A DNA stretch of 64,000 nt from Stenopsyche tienmushanensis (lineage: Eukaryota > Arthropoda > Insecta > Trichoptera > Stenopsychidae), in contig WACJ01000480.1 in the NCBI GenBank assembly GCA_008973525.1, positions 1-64,000 on the forward strand, given 5' to 3'. The translations under genes and the position numbers were made by a program. The notes beneath the pieces are model-generated. The model did not search any database, was not told the origin of the DNA, and was given only the letters and a program-made list of their open reading frames with translations. Below are positions 23,781 through 36,109 of the stretch, one piece after another. Numbering within the stretch: the first letter of the stretch is position 1; every line of letters begins with the position of its first letter.

Positions 23781-25085
23781 CCAAATGAGGTTGCGAACGA
23801 GTCATTATTCCTGAATGGTATTACATATGTATGTATTGGTATGAGACAACGAGTTACCCGGTTTATTGAGAAATGAGATCGTTTATGCAATTATCATCAA
23901 TGAATCAACATCATCATGGTTTTTATAGAAAGCGCGTTCATTGAATTTAAACGAATTTGGTATGCCTCAAAGCCAATTTGATCTTATTTTTCACATTTAT
24001 TTAGACAAATTTCATTTTGCAAAATAACATTCTTATGCAAATTTTCGACCACATACTTCATATTCAATGACTCGTTGAAAATTTTATATTTTCCCTTATA
24101 TTCGATTTAAGTCAAGTGCTCAAAAAACATCGACGTCTGAAGAAATGGAGATGTGCTAAATTGTATTTTATTTGTAAGCTGCTGATTAGAGATTGTTGAA
24201 CCGAATATTTATCTCAAAACAGGCCCGTTTAACTTAATTTGACTTATCCGAAACTTTGAGATGATTCAAGATTAATATTTCAACAATTTATGGTTGGTAC
24301 AATAAGCATGAAGATACATTTTTGTCGACGATCTACATCAAAGCTACTTTCTCTCCCAGAGTGGGTGCTGGTCCAGAAGTTTTGCAGGGGGTGGTGAAAC
24401 GCTCCTCAGCGAGTCGTTGTAAGACTTTAAAGGACTACCTCGGCACTAAAGTGTTCCCCAGGGGCTCTATTTATATTCATATCTACGTAAGCATTACCTA
24501 GAATATGTGTCGGGACATTTAAAAAGATTGCGCACACTTATTTAAGATTTTAGGATTATTCGGGGAAACATTACGTTCCCTCCCAAAAGACTTGACAACA
24601 ATGTTTCCCAAAGTACCGAACAACTTACCCTTAAATAATATGCAAGTGTAAAGCTTGCTCCAAGTTTATTTCGAATACATTTCCAGAATTTATTTCACCC
24701 GATGTGCTTCGGGCTCGGCTTGAAAAAATGTTTCCGAATGCGAAACTTCCTGGGGGGTTTTTATATTAAAAGTTTTTTCCCGGCTTTAAATTCTAACTCT
24801 CTTGAGTTAATTTCCTTTAAATCTCAACGATTTAAGTAATATTCCAAGTTTTTAAATCCAATTTACTCTATAGATTTAATCGATCCCATAGTTTGTCGAC
24901 ATTAATATTCATACTAATGAATATAGCCGAGTACAATATATATTCTATTCAATTAAAGTTCAATCTATATATATAATTCCTATTTATCATCCCCAGATAC
25001 ATCTTTTTCCTTCTTTCCTTCATTTTTATATATTTTCATTATTTAAATTTTCATTATTTACATTTTATACATATTTTCTATAGTT
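23781..25085. other. unrecognised AT-rich stretch
   Basis: No gene or repeat recognised. A GC-richer patch at about 24355-24465 has no open frame of note. Confidence 0.3.
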
Positions 25086-25088
25086 TCC

Positions 25089-25760
25089 ACGTATAGATCA
25101 TAAAAGTCCCCGGGTATGCATTTATCCCCGAAAATACCGCAAAAAAGCCCTAAAAGAGGATACGGAGTGGCCACAAGGTCTGTATGTCCAATCGGTCTGC
25201 TTTTCCGACCGCTGACATGACGAATAGACGCCTCGCGATCGGATGCCACACCCGAACATGTCTACAGAACGATTACGAACTCTCATTACAAAACGAAGTT
25301 GTTCGAAGATGTCTAATCCGGTGGAGGAAACATGGGTCCATCACTTCATACCAGAGACAAATGAACGTGGGAATCCTCAATTGACCTGAGCTGTTTATTA
25401 GTTCCGCTATTTGGAAGCATGTCAGCCCGGTCAATAAAAGTGCAAAACCTGAATTTAAAATCCATGTCCACGAAGACAGACTCATTCTCAACGTCGAGTG
25501 GCTACTTCCACTCCGAACGCGAGAAAGAAATTAGCCAGATTTTTAACTTAAAACTAAAAAACTTGCTAAGATAGTTTAATTAGCCTCTGAAAGAGCTTCA
25601 AGGATCGTGAAAATCACAGAAAATGCCGCAAAATGCCCCAACGAGTGGCCACAAGGTCTGTGTGTCCAATCGGTCCGCTTTTCAGACCGCCGACAAGACA
25701 ATAATGAGCGCCTCGCGATCGGAATATTATTGTCATTATTTTATTGCGGCCTTATGCCGG
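25089..25760 (-). mobile_element. hAT-A, two head-to-tail modules
   Basis: The reverse-oriented counterpart of 18690-19400. Hairpins lie at 25193-25211 and 25671-25689 (478 bp apart), with ATTACAAAACGAAGTTG and the intervening CATGGGTCCATCACTTCA segment in the same order. The module pair is therefore a mobile arrangement rather than a chance local duplication. Confidence 0.6.
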
Positions 25761-25804
25761 CCGGGTCGGCTTAATGTCTAAGCAATAACGAAGAGGAGGG
25801 ATTA

Positions 25805-26130
25805 CACAACTTAGTATCCTAAAAAAAATGAATTGGGTTTTGTTCGTTCGAAATGCGCTGCCATACCGTTCATCGGATTGCGATAAAACTTCGTTCACTT
25901 ATTGTTAAAAATTTTGCGAGTAATATATGCATAGTATAATATATACAAATTAATGTTTGTTTGTCCGTATTCAATGCGCTGCTATACCGTTTATTCGATT
26001 GCGATACAACTTTGCTAACTTATTGTTTGTACTTTTTCAAATAATATAGATATAGTATAATTAACATACAGTAGATCTTATATATAAAAATCAATGTTTG
26101 TATGTTTGTTCATATTTGTAATAAAACGAA
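25805..26130 (+). mobile_element. Helitron-like 5'-end modules in tandem
   Basis: Three successive related modules: AAATGCGCTGCCATACCGTTC (about 25850), CAATGCGCTGCTATACCGTT (about 25972) and a third beginning TTATATATAAAAATCAATG (about 26078). The first two each continue with a CGATTGCGATA-type segment and run about 120 bp. The sequence is the 5' region shared with 14223-14456 and 33000-33256. No 3' end was found. Confidence 0.5.
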
Positions 26131-26740
26131 CAAAATAAAATAAACATCACTTATAATTTAAATTCACATCACTTCGATTATGTACCCATTTATGCTTAGC
26201 ATCCGAGCATCCAATCAATCATGGTATCCTAATGCTTTTAATAAGCCTCCCACCCTCACACCCCCATCACCAATTTATCTACATTTTCATCTAAATGCGC
26301 TTTTTTACATATGTATTTACATAATTATATTTGAACGACTCTCATATATCGACAAAAGCTCTCTGGCCGCAGTCGTTGAATGCACGTGACGCAAATGGGG
26401 TCAATAAGACATAATAGCAGTTGTACAAATATTATTTGGAGAGTCTCTTCAATGCCATCATCCGAAGCTCGTTTCTAATGGACACTAAAAATCTATGTCT
26501 TCATATGGTATCATCGTCATATAATAGCCACAAGCACGCCGTTCTAAAACTGGGCCACCTCAGATCGTTTATTTACCGCAGCATGGGCTTGATATTAAAA
26601 ACATTTGACCTTTTTTATATAAATCTGAAGATTGAGCATCTTATTATTAATATAATAAAAATGTATTTTTATTATACTACTTATTTGAAATGGAATACTT
26701 TGTGCAGCTATGTCGTATAAATTCATTATTTTGGCAGCCT
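26131..26740. other. unrecognised AT-rich stretch
   Basis: A plus-strand 99-codon frame at 26421-26720 has no known motif. No gene is called. Confidence 0.3.
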
Positions 26741-26870
26741 TATTCCGTGGCTCGCACGATCTCCAGATCTGACACCAATGGATTTTTTTGCTTGGCGACG
26801 CATCCTATTCCGTGGCTCGCACGGTCTCCAGATCTGACACTAATGGATTTGTTTGTCTAGGGACATACAA
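26741..26870 (+). pseudogene. DDE transposase fragment, tandemly duplicated
   Basis: Two 65-bp direct repeats (starting 26741 and 26806) each encode WLARSPDLT followed by PMDFFAW in the first copy and LMDLFV-stop in the second. ARSPDLTPxDFFLWG is the signature around the third catalytic acid of IS630/Tc1-mariner-type DDE transposases. Nothing else of the gene remains. The second copy carries a stop and has lost the P. Confidence 0.65.
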
Positions 26871-27729
26871 TTTAATTAATATTGTATCTAATTACATCTA
26901 AAATAAAATAAGACAGTAGATTGCATCAAACCATTTTGATTTATTATGTATGTACATATTACATGTATCTTTCCACGTGTCATCGCTTTGATCGATAGGA
27001 TATTGAAGCTGCTGCTGCTGATGCCTTAGAACTCTTTCCTTTGATCGTCATATCCGCATAGGACATACGGCTTTGGGAATTAATTTTCCGGAGGCAGTTA
27101 GGGTAAACATTTGTAAAAGACATTAAAAGAACATGAAAAAATTAATTTCCGCTTAAGTAGCTCCGCCGTAAAAAGTTTGTGTCAATAAAGGACACAGGCA
27201 CAAAGTGATGACATGTTGTAAAAGTAATGGGAGCATGGTGTTATGACGCGGCACACTTAACGATATGTGTGCGGCGTCGGCGCACGTTATAATTTCCCTA
27301 AATTTTCGCATTTATAAATTAGCCACACAAAGAGTTTTCCACGGTGCTCGTAAAACAGTTGTATTTCCTTTGTAGGCAAATTCTTTTCCGCTTACATCCA
27401 CGCATACATGGCAGACAGAAAGTTCAGCATCCCAAGTATTATTCCGCAATTTGTTGGAAAACTCCACCTTGAGGGAAATGCTCTAATAAAATAAGCCATT
27501 AATAAATTAAATGGGTGACAAACTTAACTCCTCGTTCTATGCCACTTACTTTGATACTTGTTGTTCCACGTTAAATATTATAAATTTACTCTCAAAATAT
27601 CGTTTATGATATGGTAGTTAAATATTTATATATATATAAGTATTTGTTCCTTGCAAGCATCCAGAAACATAGGATAATAACCTATATATATATATATATA
27701 TATCAATAATATCAACAAGCTTGATAATG
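26871..27729. other. unrecognised stretch ending in TA microsatellite
   Basis: No gene recognised. An alternating TA run lies at about 27684-27704. A short (CTG)n run lies near 27011. Confidence 0.4.
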
Positions 27730-28085
27730 AGCCTTAACACTTTTGATAGCACACAATATTCGTTAATTTCTTCGGAATATTTCTTAATGTTCAACTTACA
27801 TGGCATCTGCTTTCTGTTTTTCAGCTATTTTTGCCTATCAATGTGTTGCAAAAATAAATGGACAGGTTTACCGTGCAAGTCTGCCAGTTTACTTTTGAAG
27901 GAGTAGATTTTGCAAAGGAGTGGTGATACTCAACTAATGACACCACCCCATAACAGTCAAAGGGGAATAACAAAATTATTCAACGATAAGAATGATGTGA
28001 GTATCTTAATAATCAAAACAAACGCATATTATCAAGACAACACGAACAATCGAGCTTCGCCTTTTAAACATTCATTCTTTTCTTA
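27730..28085 (-). mobile_element. piggyBac-like family, long-form fragment
   Basis: The reverse complement matches 46411-46880 and 34104-34520 (shared strings include TAAACTGGCA, GGAGTGGTGATACTC and AACGATAAGAATGA). At 27745-27770 the sequence joins the TAGCACACAATATTCG segment of the TTAA-flanked copies, so these belong to one family. No intact coding frame is present. Confidence 0.5.
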
Positions 28086-28570
28086 AACCTTGTTCGTTAT
28101 TGTGTTGTAATTTATGTTGTACATTTATATATTTAAAAAATAAATTTTGCAATTACAGCAATAGAAAGATTATTGGAAATCTCATTAGTATCTTAATCTT
28201 TAACAAAAAAATAAAAATCAGCGATTGCTGTTACTTAAAACTGGCTTGTTTGAGACACGTTTGAAATTAATGGTCCCTTAATGCGATTTATGCAACTGAA
28301 TACATACATTTTATAAAATTTGAATGTAATTTATTTCGCTTGGAGAACTTCGGCGATGAAATTTTAAATTGTTTTAGACGAAAATAAAAAAAGCTAAACC
28401 ACTTATATTCCGCTCGACTTTATTGCCAACTTGCATATCCTTGTTTTCCAGGAATGGAGGTGACAAAGTTTCATTTCTTGTGCTTTTCTCTATATGGTTG
28501 GTCATCGTTATCATGACTTTTTTCAAATGAATTATTTTTTCAAAAATGTAAATATATAATTTCATTTAAC
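28086..28570. other. unrecognised AT-rich stretch
   Basis: No gene or repeat recognised. Confidence 0.3.
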
Positions 28571-28660
28571 CAAGGATGCTCAATCGGTCGATCGCGATCG
28601 ACCGGTCGATTTTATAGCAAATTTTCGTCGATCCTATGTAGACTATGAAAAATAAAATCC
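28571..28660 (+). mobile_element. hAT MITE terminus with 20-bp palindrome
   Basis: The sequence starts CAAGGATGCTCAATCGGTCG and contains the perfect 20-bp palindrome CGGTCGATCGCGATCGACCG (28585-28604). It follows the inverted right end of the MITE at 2229-2555 as far as GAAAAATAAAAT, then diverges. The copy is truncated. Confidence 0.6.
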
Positions 28661-28899
28661 CGGCAATTGAATCAATCGGTAATTTAGGGTAGTCTAAGTA
28701 AGACCATGATTCTGAAGATTTTTACAAGTAAACATCTCGATAATGCATTTTTTTTAGAATATTTAACATCAAAAAAAGATCCTTCTTCAAAATTATTAAC
28801 TCATAACATGTGTTACAGTAATGGACTGCATTTAAAATCTATCGTTTTTGGAAGTACACTAAACGCACAAAAAAGCTATGACTTACATAGAAAAAAATA

Positions 28900-29390
28900 A
28901 TATGTGTTCCATGGCTTTTAAAAACCGCATAACTTTGAAACAGCCATATAAAATATATCCAAAATGACATTAAAACAAAACAAAAAAAAACAGGAAAACA
29001 ATAAGACAATTAAAAAATAACATTTTTAGTGACATTTAAAGGACGTCTTGCATCATTGGTAAAATTTTTATATAGTCCATAACTCAAAAAAAATATCACA
29101 AAATGGTGACTATTTAAAAATATTTTTTTCCATAAATCTGGTAGGAAGGCGCGTTTTATAGAGAAAAAAAATACAATTAAAAAAAACTAATTGGGCAAAT
29201 TTTACCAAAATTTGCATTTTTTTGCAAAAAGGTCTACCAAAAATCCAATTTTCACTTTTTTTTCTTTTTCTTCGTCCAAATTCTAGTTTATATCAACTAC
29301 AAAAAAAATGCTTAGAAAGAAGATTGATAATAAATCCAGTATAAAATCCTAATAAAATAAATTTGTATATTGTTATTAAAAAACTTCGCA
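28900..29390 (+). mobile_element. pogo/Tigger-like fragment
   Basis: AAAACCGCATAACTTTGAAA and the following AAATATATCCAAAAT... and ...AACATTTTTAGT segments match 40150-40290 and 43230-43350. No terminal repeat is present. The remainder to 29390 is A/T-rich and unassigned. Confidence 0.45.
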
Positions 29391-29419
29391 TGGTTTGAGT
29401 AGTACACATTCATTATATT

Positions 29420-29761
29420 CATATTCCGTGATCGTACATATCATAGAAAATTCCGCAAAATGTCCTAAAAGAGGACAGAGTGACCATAAGGTTTGTATGC
29501 TCAATCGGTCCGCTTTTCGGATCGCTGATATGACGAATAAGCGGCTCGCGATCGGATGCCATGCGTGAAAATAACGATAACGAAGAAAAAGGGATTAGAT
29601 AACTTAGTATATATTTTATAAAAACGGACAGAATCAATTAGTATTGGTAAAATAAAAACCATGTGCAACTCTCGACCGGGTCGGTATTCTGTGTTTTGCG
29701 CCCCAAGCCCAGTTGCGCCCGTGGCGGGCGCCTGTTTTGCTACCCCCTTATTACGTCTCTG
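29420..29761 (-). mobile_element. hAT-A fragment with one terminus
   Basis: A minus-strand copy: hairpin 29506-29524, palindrome GCGCCCG-TGG-CGGGCGC at 29715-29731, terminus ...TTATTACGTCTCTG at 29761 (family TIR in reverse). The other end is missing. Confidence 0.65.
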
Positions 29762-30546
29762 CATATAAACATATTCTGAAACTTTGTTAACATATTTTTG
29801 GATAGTTTTAGTAACAATTTATGAAATTAAAAAAAAACAACAATTTTTTTAGCCGCCTAAATTGGTTTCCCCTTTTAAATTTGTAAAGTGCATAAGGTCA
29901 TAACCGTTCTTTTAACGCTTCTTTTAATAAAGACCTCTGTCATATTATGTACACAACCGACGGTGTTTCCTATCGTGGCTTTTTATTTTAGAGGTATTAT
30001 CCTAAAGCAAGTTTGTTGGTGGTTGTTCGAGGCGCGTCTATAAGCGCGGAATCAACACGAAGCTCGCTGCGTGGAAATCTACTTTATCAATGTCGGATAA
30101 GCTCCTTTTTCGGCTGCCTCTACTTGTTTCGTTGTATTTTTGTGGAGAGAAAAGTGGGCGCAATGCGTATTCCTGCCATTATTCTTCGTTTTACCTAAAT
30201 GCAGACAAATATATTCTCGTGTCAAAATCAACATACCCATCCTCACTCCCACGCTGTCTCTGCCAACGCGCACAACTTTGCAAACAATAATGCGAATTTC
30301 GATTGAATATCGTTGATTTTTTTAAATTCATATTCTTGAACATTGCGAAATATGAAGGCCTAAAGTCGAGTATACATTGTTTATAAATACATTTCCATTT
30401 CTGATATCCATTATGATACATCATAATGACCGATGTCACCAACACATGTACCATATTTCTCCCATTACTGTGTTACGTTTCCATTTTTTATCAATGACCC
30501 CATACACCATTTCAATAAAGAACCACGTTTATTTCTATAGCAAACT
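29762..30546. other. unrecognised stretch
   Basis: Several overlapping frames of 60-87 codons at 30013-30574 on both strands; none has a motif. No gene is called. Confidence 0.3.
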
Positions 30547-30830
30547 AACGAGTACCCGGCATGCATTGCAATAATGCCATACGCGCTTAATAATTATTTG
30601 AAAAGATACGCTGTAGTATAGTTACGCATTTATGATTCAAAAGTTTGCATGCACTCTTACTTCGAAGACCGACTGTTATTGTGTTTTCGTTAAACGTCTC
30701 GCAAAACAAATTCCGCACAAAAATAATCATTGTACTAATGTAAAAACCTTTTCGGATATACGCCCAATTACTGAACAAAGTTTTATTGTAATCGGATGAA
30801 CGGTATAAGAATATATACCCAGCAAACTCC
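30547..30830 (-). mobile_element. Helitron-like 3' fragment
   Basis: Reading the minus strand, it ends ...GCATGCCGGGTACTCGTTAGT at 30547, matching the CTAGT-type ends at 14456 and 33258. The body contains CGTTTAACGAAAAC and the CCGATTACAATAAAACTTTG region of the family. It is diverged. Confidence 0.45.
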
Positions 30831-31019
30831 TCGCTTCGCGACACATTTCCATGTTTATGTATATATAAATAAACTATTTTAATTATCAAAATATTGATAA
30901 ATAGCCGGGTGTTCGATCGCGTTAAGGTTTTTTAGGTAAAAAGTTAAAAACGATTTTTTTACCTTATCCGATATTTCGAACCTCTCGTCGACTTAGTTTT
31001 TTAAAAATGGAGGATATAT

Positions 31020-31340
31020 TCTTTTCTTTCCTATTCATCCGATTGCGATGAAACTTTGGCGAATTAGTGGGCATGTATCCAACAAGGTCTTTAAATTAGC
31101 ACAAATATTGTTTATATGCTAAATATGTTTGGCGAGACGTTTAACGGATGCACCATGTTGGCGCACATCTGGTGGTTTTTTGGGTAATCAAAGCACAACA
31201 AACGCCGATGTGTCCTGTATTACATCAAAGTCCATACCATAAATATAATTTCGATACCTGGCGACAACAACACCAGCAGCGACACATGAAAAGCGTATTC
31301 GAGCCATTTTTAAATTCCACGTCATTTATGAGTGTTTGTT
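31020..31340 (+). mobile_element. Helitron-like fragment
   Basis: CATCCGATTGCGATGAAACTT, GAGACGTTTAACGGATGCACC and ATGTTGGCGCACATCTGGTGG are the family interior; the order matches 39494-39800. No ends were found. Confidence 0.45.
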
Positions 31341-32574
31341 TTTGTAATTTGTAATTGATTTTATGTAATCTAAAGCATTATTTGTCGAATGCCAAATTGT
31401 ATTGATTTAGCATACGTTTGGGAAATTAGATATGATTGTGTTTCATTTCAGGCGTGAAAATGGCTGCTCAATAAATTCTTTCCGTTTTGACACATGATCA
31501 GAAACGCCTTGAGAATAAAACATCTCAACTTCATTGATTAAATCCTTCATAAAATTTCAGTGGCCTCTCGCAAATTCGAGAATGATTTATTAAGTATCAT
31601 AGCCTCTACCATAAATTCGATTATATTTTGGCACATTTGAATGTAATACTTAAATGATTTTACGTGTCCGAGTATTTTTACATTTTCAAAAATATAAGCT
31701 GAATACTAAGATCAGCTAGAAAATAAGGTTACAAGGACTTATGAAGCCGGTGGAATTTTATTTGTTTTGAAGTTGGTATACCTGGCCTGGTTTTTTTGAC
31801 TTTGCAGAACATCAAGTCATATCAGCGGTCCGAAAAGTGGACCGATTGGACATAATATTAATATATAGCATTTATAATAGTATTATTTAACTTTAAAAAT
31901 ACAAACCTCTGGTAAAAATATATGCTGCTCGAGGTTATCCTAAATTTAAATGGATTTGCATTAATCTCAATCAAATTATCAATCAAAGCAAAAAACCAAA
32001 TCAATGTATTATATGTATTTAATATAACAATTAGTGATTTTAATTAAAATTTAATTTCATTTGAATGGCAGATTTAGTTGCCGGCGTCGATTCAATATTT
32101 CCCAGCCTTGAACGTTTCCTTCTACGCCGTAGTCGATTTTAAATTGAAAAGGCTCGCCTGATGAGATCGCAAGGTTTTGCTTGAGAACTGGATAACTCCA
32201 CAATTGTAGAAATTTGAGTGAAATTCAGAGAGGCGTGAAGAAACAAACAGGTGCAATGGTGTGAGAAACAACAAAACGGACACAATTTACCTTTAATTAT
32301 GTACGGCAAACAAACAGAATTTATCTTTTATGAGTACATTTGTTTGCTTTGTTGGTTTCCGTCCCGTCTGCGAGGATAATAACTGCGAAACGGACGAGGG
32401 CAGCGCGAGAGGAAATAATTATTTGCTACGATTTTTCGCCAGGAAGTCGTTTATATATAATCTGATGAACCGAGTCTTGTACTAAAAACACTTGGTAATT
32501 AGCCCTCCATTTTAAAACTGAATATCTGCAATGTCCTCTCAATAAAGATGACTGACATATTGAGTTCATCCTGC
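31341..32574. other. unrecognised; short hAT-A fragment at 31800-31900
   Basis: At 31815-31850 the hAT-A hairpin (31826-31844) appears with only a few flanking bases, followed by TATTATTTAACTTTAAAAA, which in the complete element lies about 600 bp further on, so this copy has a large internal deletion. The rest is unrecognised. Confidence 0.45.
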
Positions 32575-32995
32575 AATCTGGACGCTTGGAAACAGTGGCA
32601 GTAACTGTCTAATCTATGAATACATATATACAGTACAAATATGTTTTTCAAATTGTTATATTAAGTTTTCCCTACCGGTGATGTATTTACTACACCTCGA
32701 CTCTAATAATGGGAATATCGATATGAAATATAATAGATACGGGCTTCAGAATTTTTGTATTCCTCCATAATATAATTACGAATCACATCAAAGTATTTTA
32801 GTATATAGTTATTCATCTGCAGCGACGGAAATAAATAATTTAACGGGAAATCTGGAATTTTGCGAGTTTTAGTCCGTGTCTCAGCAGAAATAAATTTAAT
32901 CAGTCACATTGATGGTGTTATACGAAAACGCGGTCATCAAATCCGACTAGCATTTAAATATCTGATGATGATACCGCCAACGAGTGTGGATGTTG
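32575..32995 (+). mobile_element. hAT-B copy joined to transposase fragment
   Basis: CTGGACGCTTGGAAACAGTGG, CCCTACCGGTGATGTATTTA and GGGAATATCGATATGAAATA are present. At 32880-32990 there follows a frame reading HIDGVI, RKRGHQIRLAFKYLMMIPPT and SVD. This is the hAT C-terminal region seen at 4525-4689 on the other strand. The join between the noncoding block and the C-terminal part is at the same place as in that copy. It is cut off by a Helitron-like fragment. Confidence 0.7.
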
Positions 32996-33258
32996 TTTGT
33001 TCGTATTTAATGCGCTGCCATACCGTTCATCCGATTACGATAAAACTTTGTCAATTTATTGTTTATGCATGCGAAAATAACATGGGCATAATAAAAATAT
33101 TGTTTGTATACGCAATTGCATATGCGAGACGTTTAGCGTATGCACTGTGTTGGCGCATTTTGGTCTGGTGGTTGCTTGGTAAATAAAGCATTGCAAACAT
33201 CGATTTATTGAGTATTTGCCAATTGTTTGGTCTTTGCAACGCATGCCGGATAATCACT
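32996..33258 (+). mobile_element. Helitron-like fragment with 3' end
   Basis: From TTGTTCGTATTTAATGCGCT through CATGGGCATAATAAAAATATT to ...CGCATGCCGGATAATCACTAG, then T at 33259. The CTAG-T 3' end matches 14456. It is 5'-truncated against the hAT-B copy. Confidence 0.55.
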
Positions 33259-34103
33259 AGTATTATATAAACATAAGTAAAATGTGTCTTTTATTAAAAA
33301 GTTTATAGGGATTTTGGGCAGAATTTACAACAGCTGATAATATGATAAATAGGTTTTTAATCTGTTAAAGATACATGAAATACATGACAAATAAACAGAC
33401 ATGGATCCTTTGATAGAAGAGTGAATTTCGAAATTAGATTTATCGTCTCTCAGTTTCCAATTGTCTATTGTGGGTAATTAAAGTCTCATTTGTCAAAAGG
33501 AAGACGTGAAGAGTTGTAACACGATCGTATTCTTAGGGTATATTTGTGGAAACGTTGTGGAGATGTCTAAATATTGTATCTTAATTTGACGTGATAATGA
33601 TCAAATTAAATTATTGCCATTCAAAGACAAGCTGATTTTAATGTCAATATCAGAGAAAATGTCACATCATTGATATTATGCTTTAAAATGAACTCTTATC
33701 TTATAAAGATGCTGCATTTCATCGATAGAATAGATTTTTTGGCCGTACTAAAATATTCTTCTTAATTTATTGCTCGTGAGCTTCTAATTCGAATTTTTAC
33801 ACTTTCGAACATAGCCAGAGTTATAAATTAAAACATTAGCCCATTAAAGCATAATTTATCAAGAAAATGACCGTCATAAAGTTGATAAATGTCCATCGAA
33901 CAATGTTGAACCCTTAAAGAGAGACTTGCAAAGTTTGAAGCAGTATGCAAAATAAATAACCTAAAATAAATACAACTCAAATGCATGGTATTCAATCTAG
34001 ATACTGTTAATCTAAAAAACCGGTTTTTTATTTAAAAAAATATATATTTATTAACTATATTAGTAATTATAAGTTATGTTAAGTTATAATAAATATATTA
34101 GTA
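33259..34103. other. unrecognised AT-rich stretch
   Basis: No gene or repeat recognised. Confidence 0.3.
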
Positions 34104-34520
34104 AAGGTACCCCTACACGTCTAAACATTCTCAATATATTTTTTAGAAATTCGTAAATGTTCATACTTATTATTCAATAAAAATCGTATTCTAAAAAATC
34201 TTTTAACCATCACAAAATTGAGATATAATTGATCGAAATCGCTATGTTTGGATAAGCTATTAAGCTCTTTCAACAATGATAAAACGATTTTCTTTCGCGT
34301 TGTCTTGAGAACAGGCGTTTGTTTTGATAATTAAGATACCCGCATCATTCTTATCGTTTATCAATTTTGTTATTCCCCCTTGGTTGTTCTGAAGTGGTGT
34401 CATTAGCCGAGTATCACCACTCCTTTGCAAAATCTACACGTTCAGAATTAAACTGGCAGATTTACACGATAATCCTATCCTTTTATTTTCGCAACACATT
34501 CGACGAACACATCGGAACGA
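34104..34520 (+). mobile_element. piggyBac-like family, long-form fragment
   Basis: Matches 46411-46760 in order: CACGTCTAA(A/G)CATTCTCAAT, ATTAAGCTCTTTC, GGCGTTTGTTTTGATAATTA and GAGTATCA(C/T)CACTCCTTTGC. No TTAA-flanked end was found. Confidence 0.5.
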
Positions 34521-35654
34521 AATTGATGACCGGTTAAACAATTATTTTTACCAAAACGAACCTATATGATTAAAAACGTAACCAAAACCCAAACTATATA
34601 AATAATATAAATTGTCATATTTCATTACTCCTTTAATATTCAGTCAACGACCCAATAGACTACCAAAAAATATATATAATAAAATCGCGAGGCTTTCGTT
34701 CGTAGTGTCAGCGGTCCGAAAAGCGGACCGGATGGACACACGGGTGGACTCCGTCCTCTTTTAGGTTCCTATAATTTTCTGGGTATTTTTATAGAGCTGT
34801 TCAGGGCATTACTTACTCACTTATAATTTTGCATCTAATACGAGTATATAATATCTGGAGTATGTAGTTAACTTCTGATGATAAAAAAAATGCTTTATAT
34901 GATTGTGTGCATACATTCCTGGGTAATGATTAATTCTTCTTGCTTGAATCAACATGTCTTCCATTTAATCATGCTTAAGATAAGATTGAATGTTTTTAAA
35001 GACAACATGTTTACCCAAATAAGTAAAACACATATATATATATATTTATTTGCAAATTTAATAAAATGATTATACGTTTAATTAAAAACCAAATATCTTG
35101 CCTGGAATAGAAATATTTGTTTTACGTGCTGATGTATGCCTAATTTGAATAAGGTTTGCATTTTTATGCACAATGTGATCAGAAGGGTGGGATATTAAAG
35201 TGTTGTTATGAAGCATTTTCTCGGTTCATATGAAAAATGAACTGAATAATCAAATGGGGGATTATTCGGGAGTTTCATATCCATTGCAGTGGCGGGAACT
35301 CTACCTATCCGGAGTTATTGTATTTGTTTTTGGTGGTTTCGGATGCTTTCTGGGATCGCTATTTTGCAGAAAGCGATGAAAGTATGCATTTTACATGCAG
35401 CGCTGCGAAAATAAAACCGTGTTAATAGCGGCGGTGCATTGCGCTGCAATCTAATGAGTTGTTTATTTTTGCGCAAAGGTTACAAAAGTGCTGCTATCGA
35501 ACATTCGTATTTTTTCTCCCTAAAACGATAAATGCATTATCTGCTCTCTTGCAGCTGAAATATATCATTCTCAAACTTTTTATAGTATTTAAGACTATCT
35601 ATGTCTTTAATTTTAATTGAAATCATGCTTCCAGCTAAAGCTAACCACACTTAA
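34521..35654. other. unrecognised; hAT-A hairpin fragment at 34683-34770
   Basis: A short plus-strand hAT-A fragment carries the only perfectly paired copy of the family hairpin (34712-34730). The remaining kilobase shows no gene or repeat. Confidence 0.4.
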
Positions 35655-36090
35655 CCCTTTGAATAGTAAGCTAATTTTAAAATATCATAAACTTAGACGA
35701 TTTATTTGTATGTCCGCCACTTATCATCCGTACAAATTCACTTATCTGTCAGGACCGTCGCAACGTGTATGAAGCTTGTACATAAATAAATAAACACTGT
35801 CGATAGCACACAATATTCCATCATTTTTTGCATACACATAAAAAATACACTTGAAATCGATTCATTATATCATTCACATATCATTATTAGTCGATAAATT
35901 TGGGTTAACGATTTATATAATCGTATGACGTACGCAAGATACTTTCTCCGTCTCTGTCTTCCATTCACAATCTCCAACCTGCATGACTTCGTTTCTTCGT
36001 TTCGTTTCTGTTTGTCTCCGAGCTCAACGTGTAATAATGCTCTTTCTGAATCACTGGAATTCGGACACAACTCTGTGTCTTATCCCTGTC
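35655..36090 (-). mobile_element. piggyBac-like non-autonomous element
   Basis: 436 bp between TTAA at 35651-35654 and TTAA at 36091-36094. The left terminus CCCTTTGAATAGTAAGC matches the inverted right end of 39-498 (CCCTTTGAGTAGTGAG). The right terminus is degraded. It contains TCGATAGCACACAATATTCC and TTCTGAATCACTGGAATTC like the other copies. Confidence 0.6.
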
Positions 36091-36109
36091 TTAACCCAAA
36101 TCGCTAATA

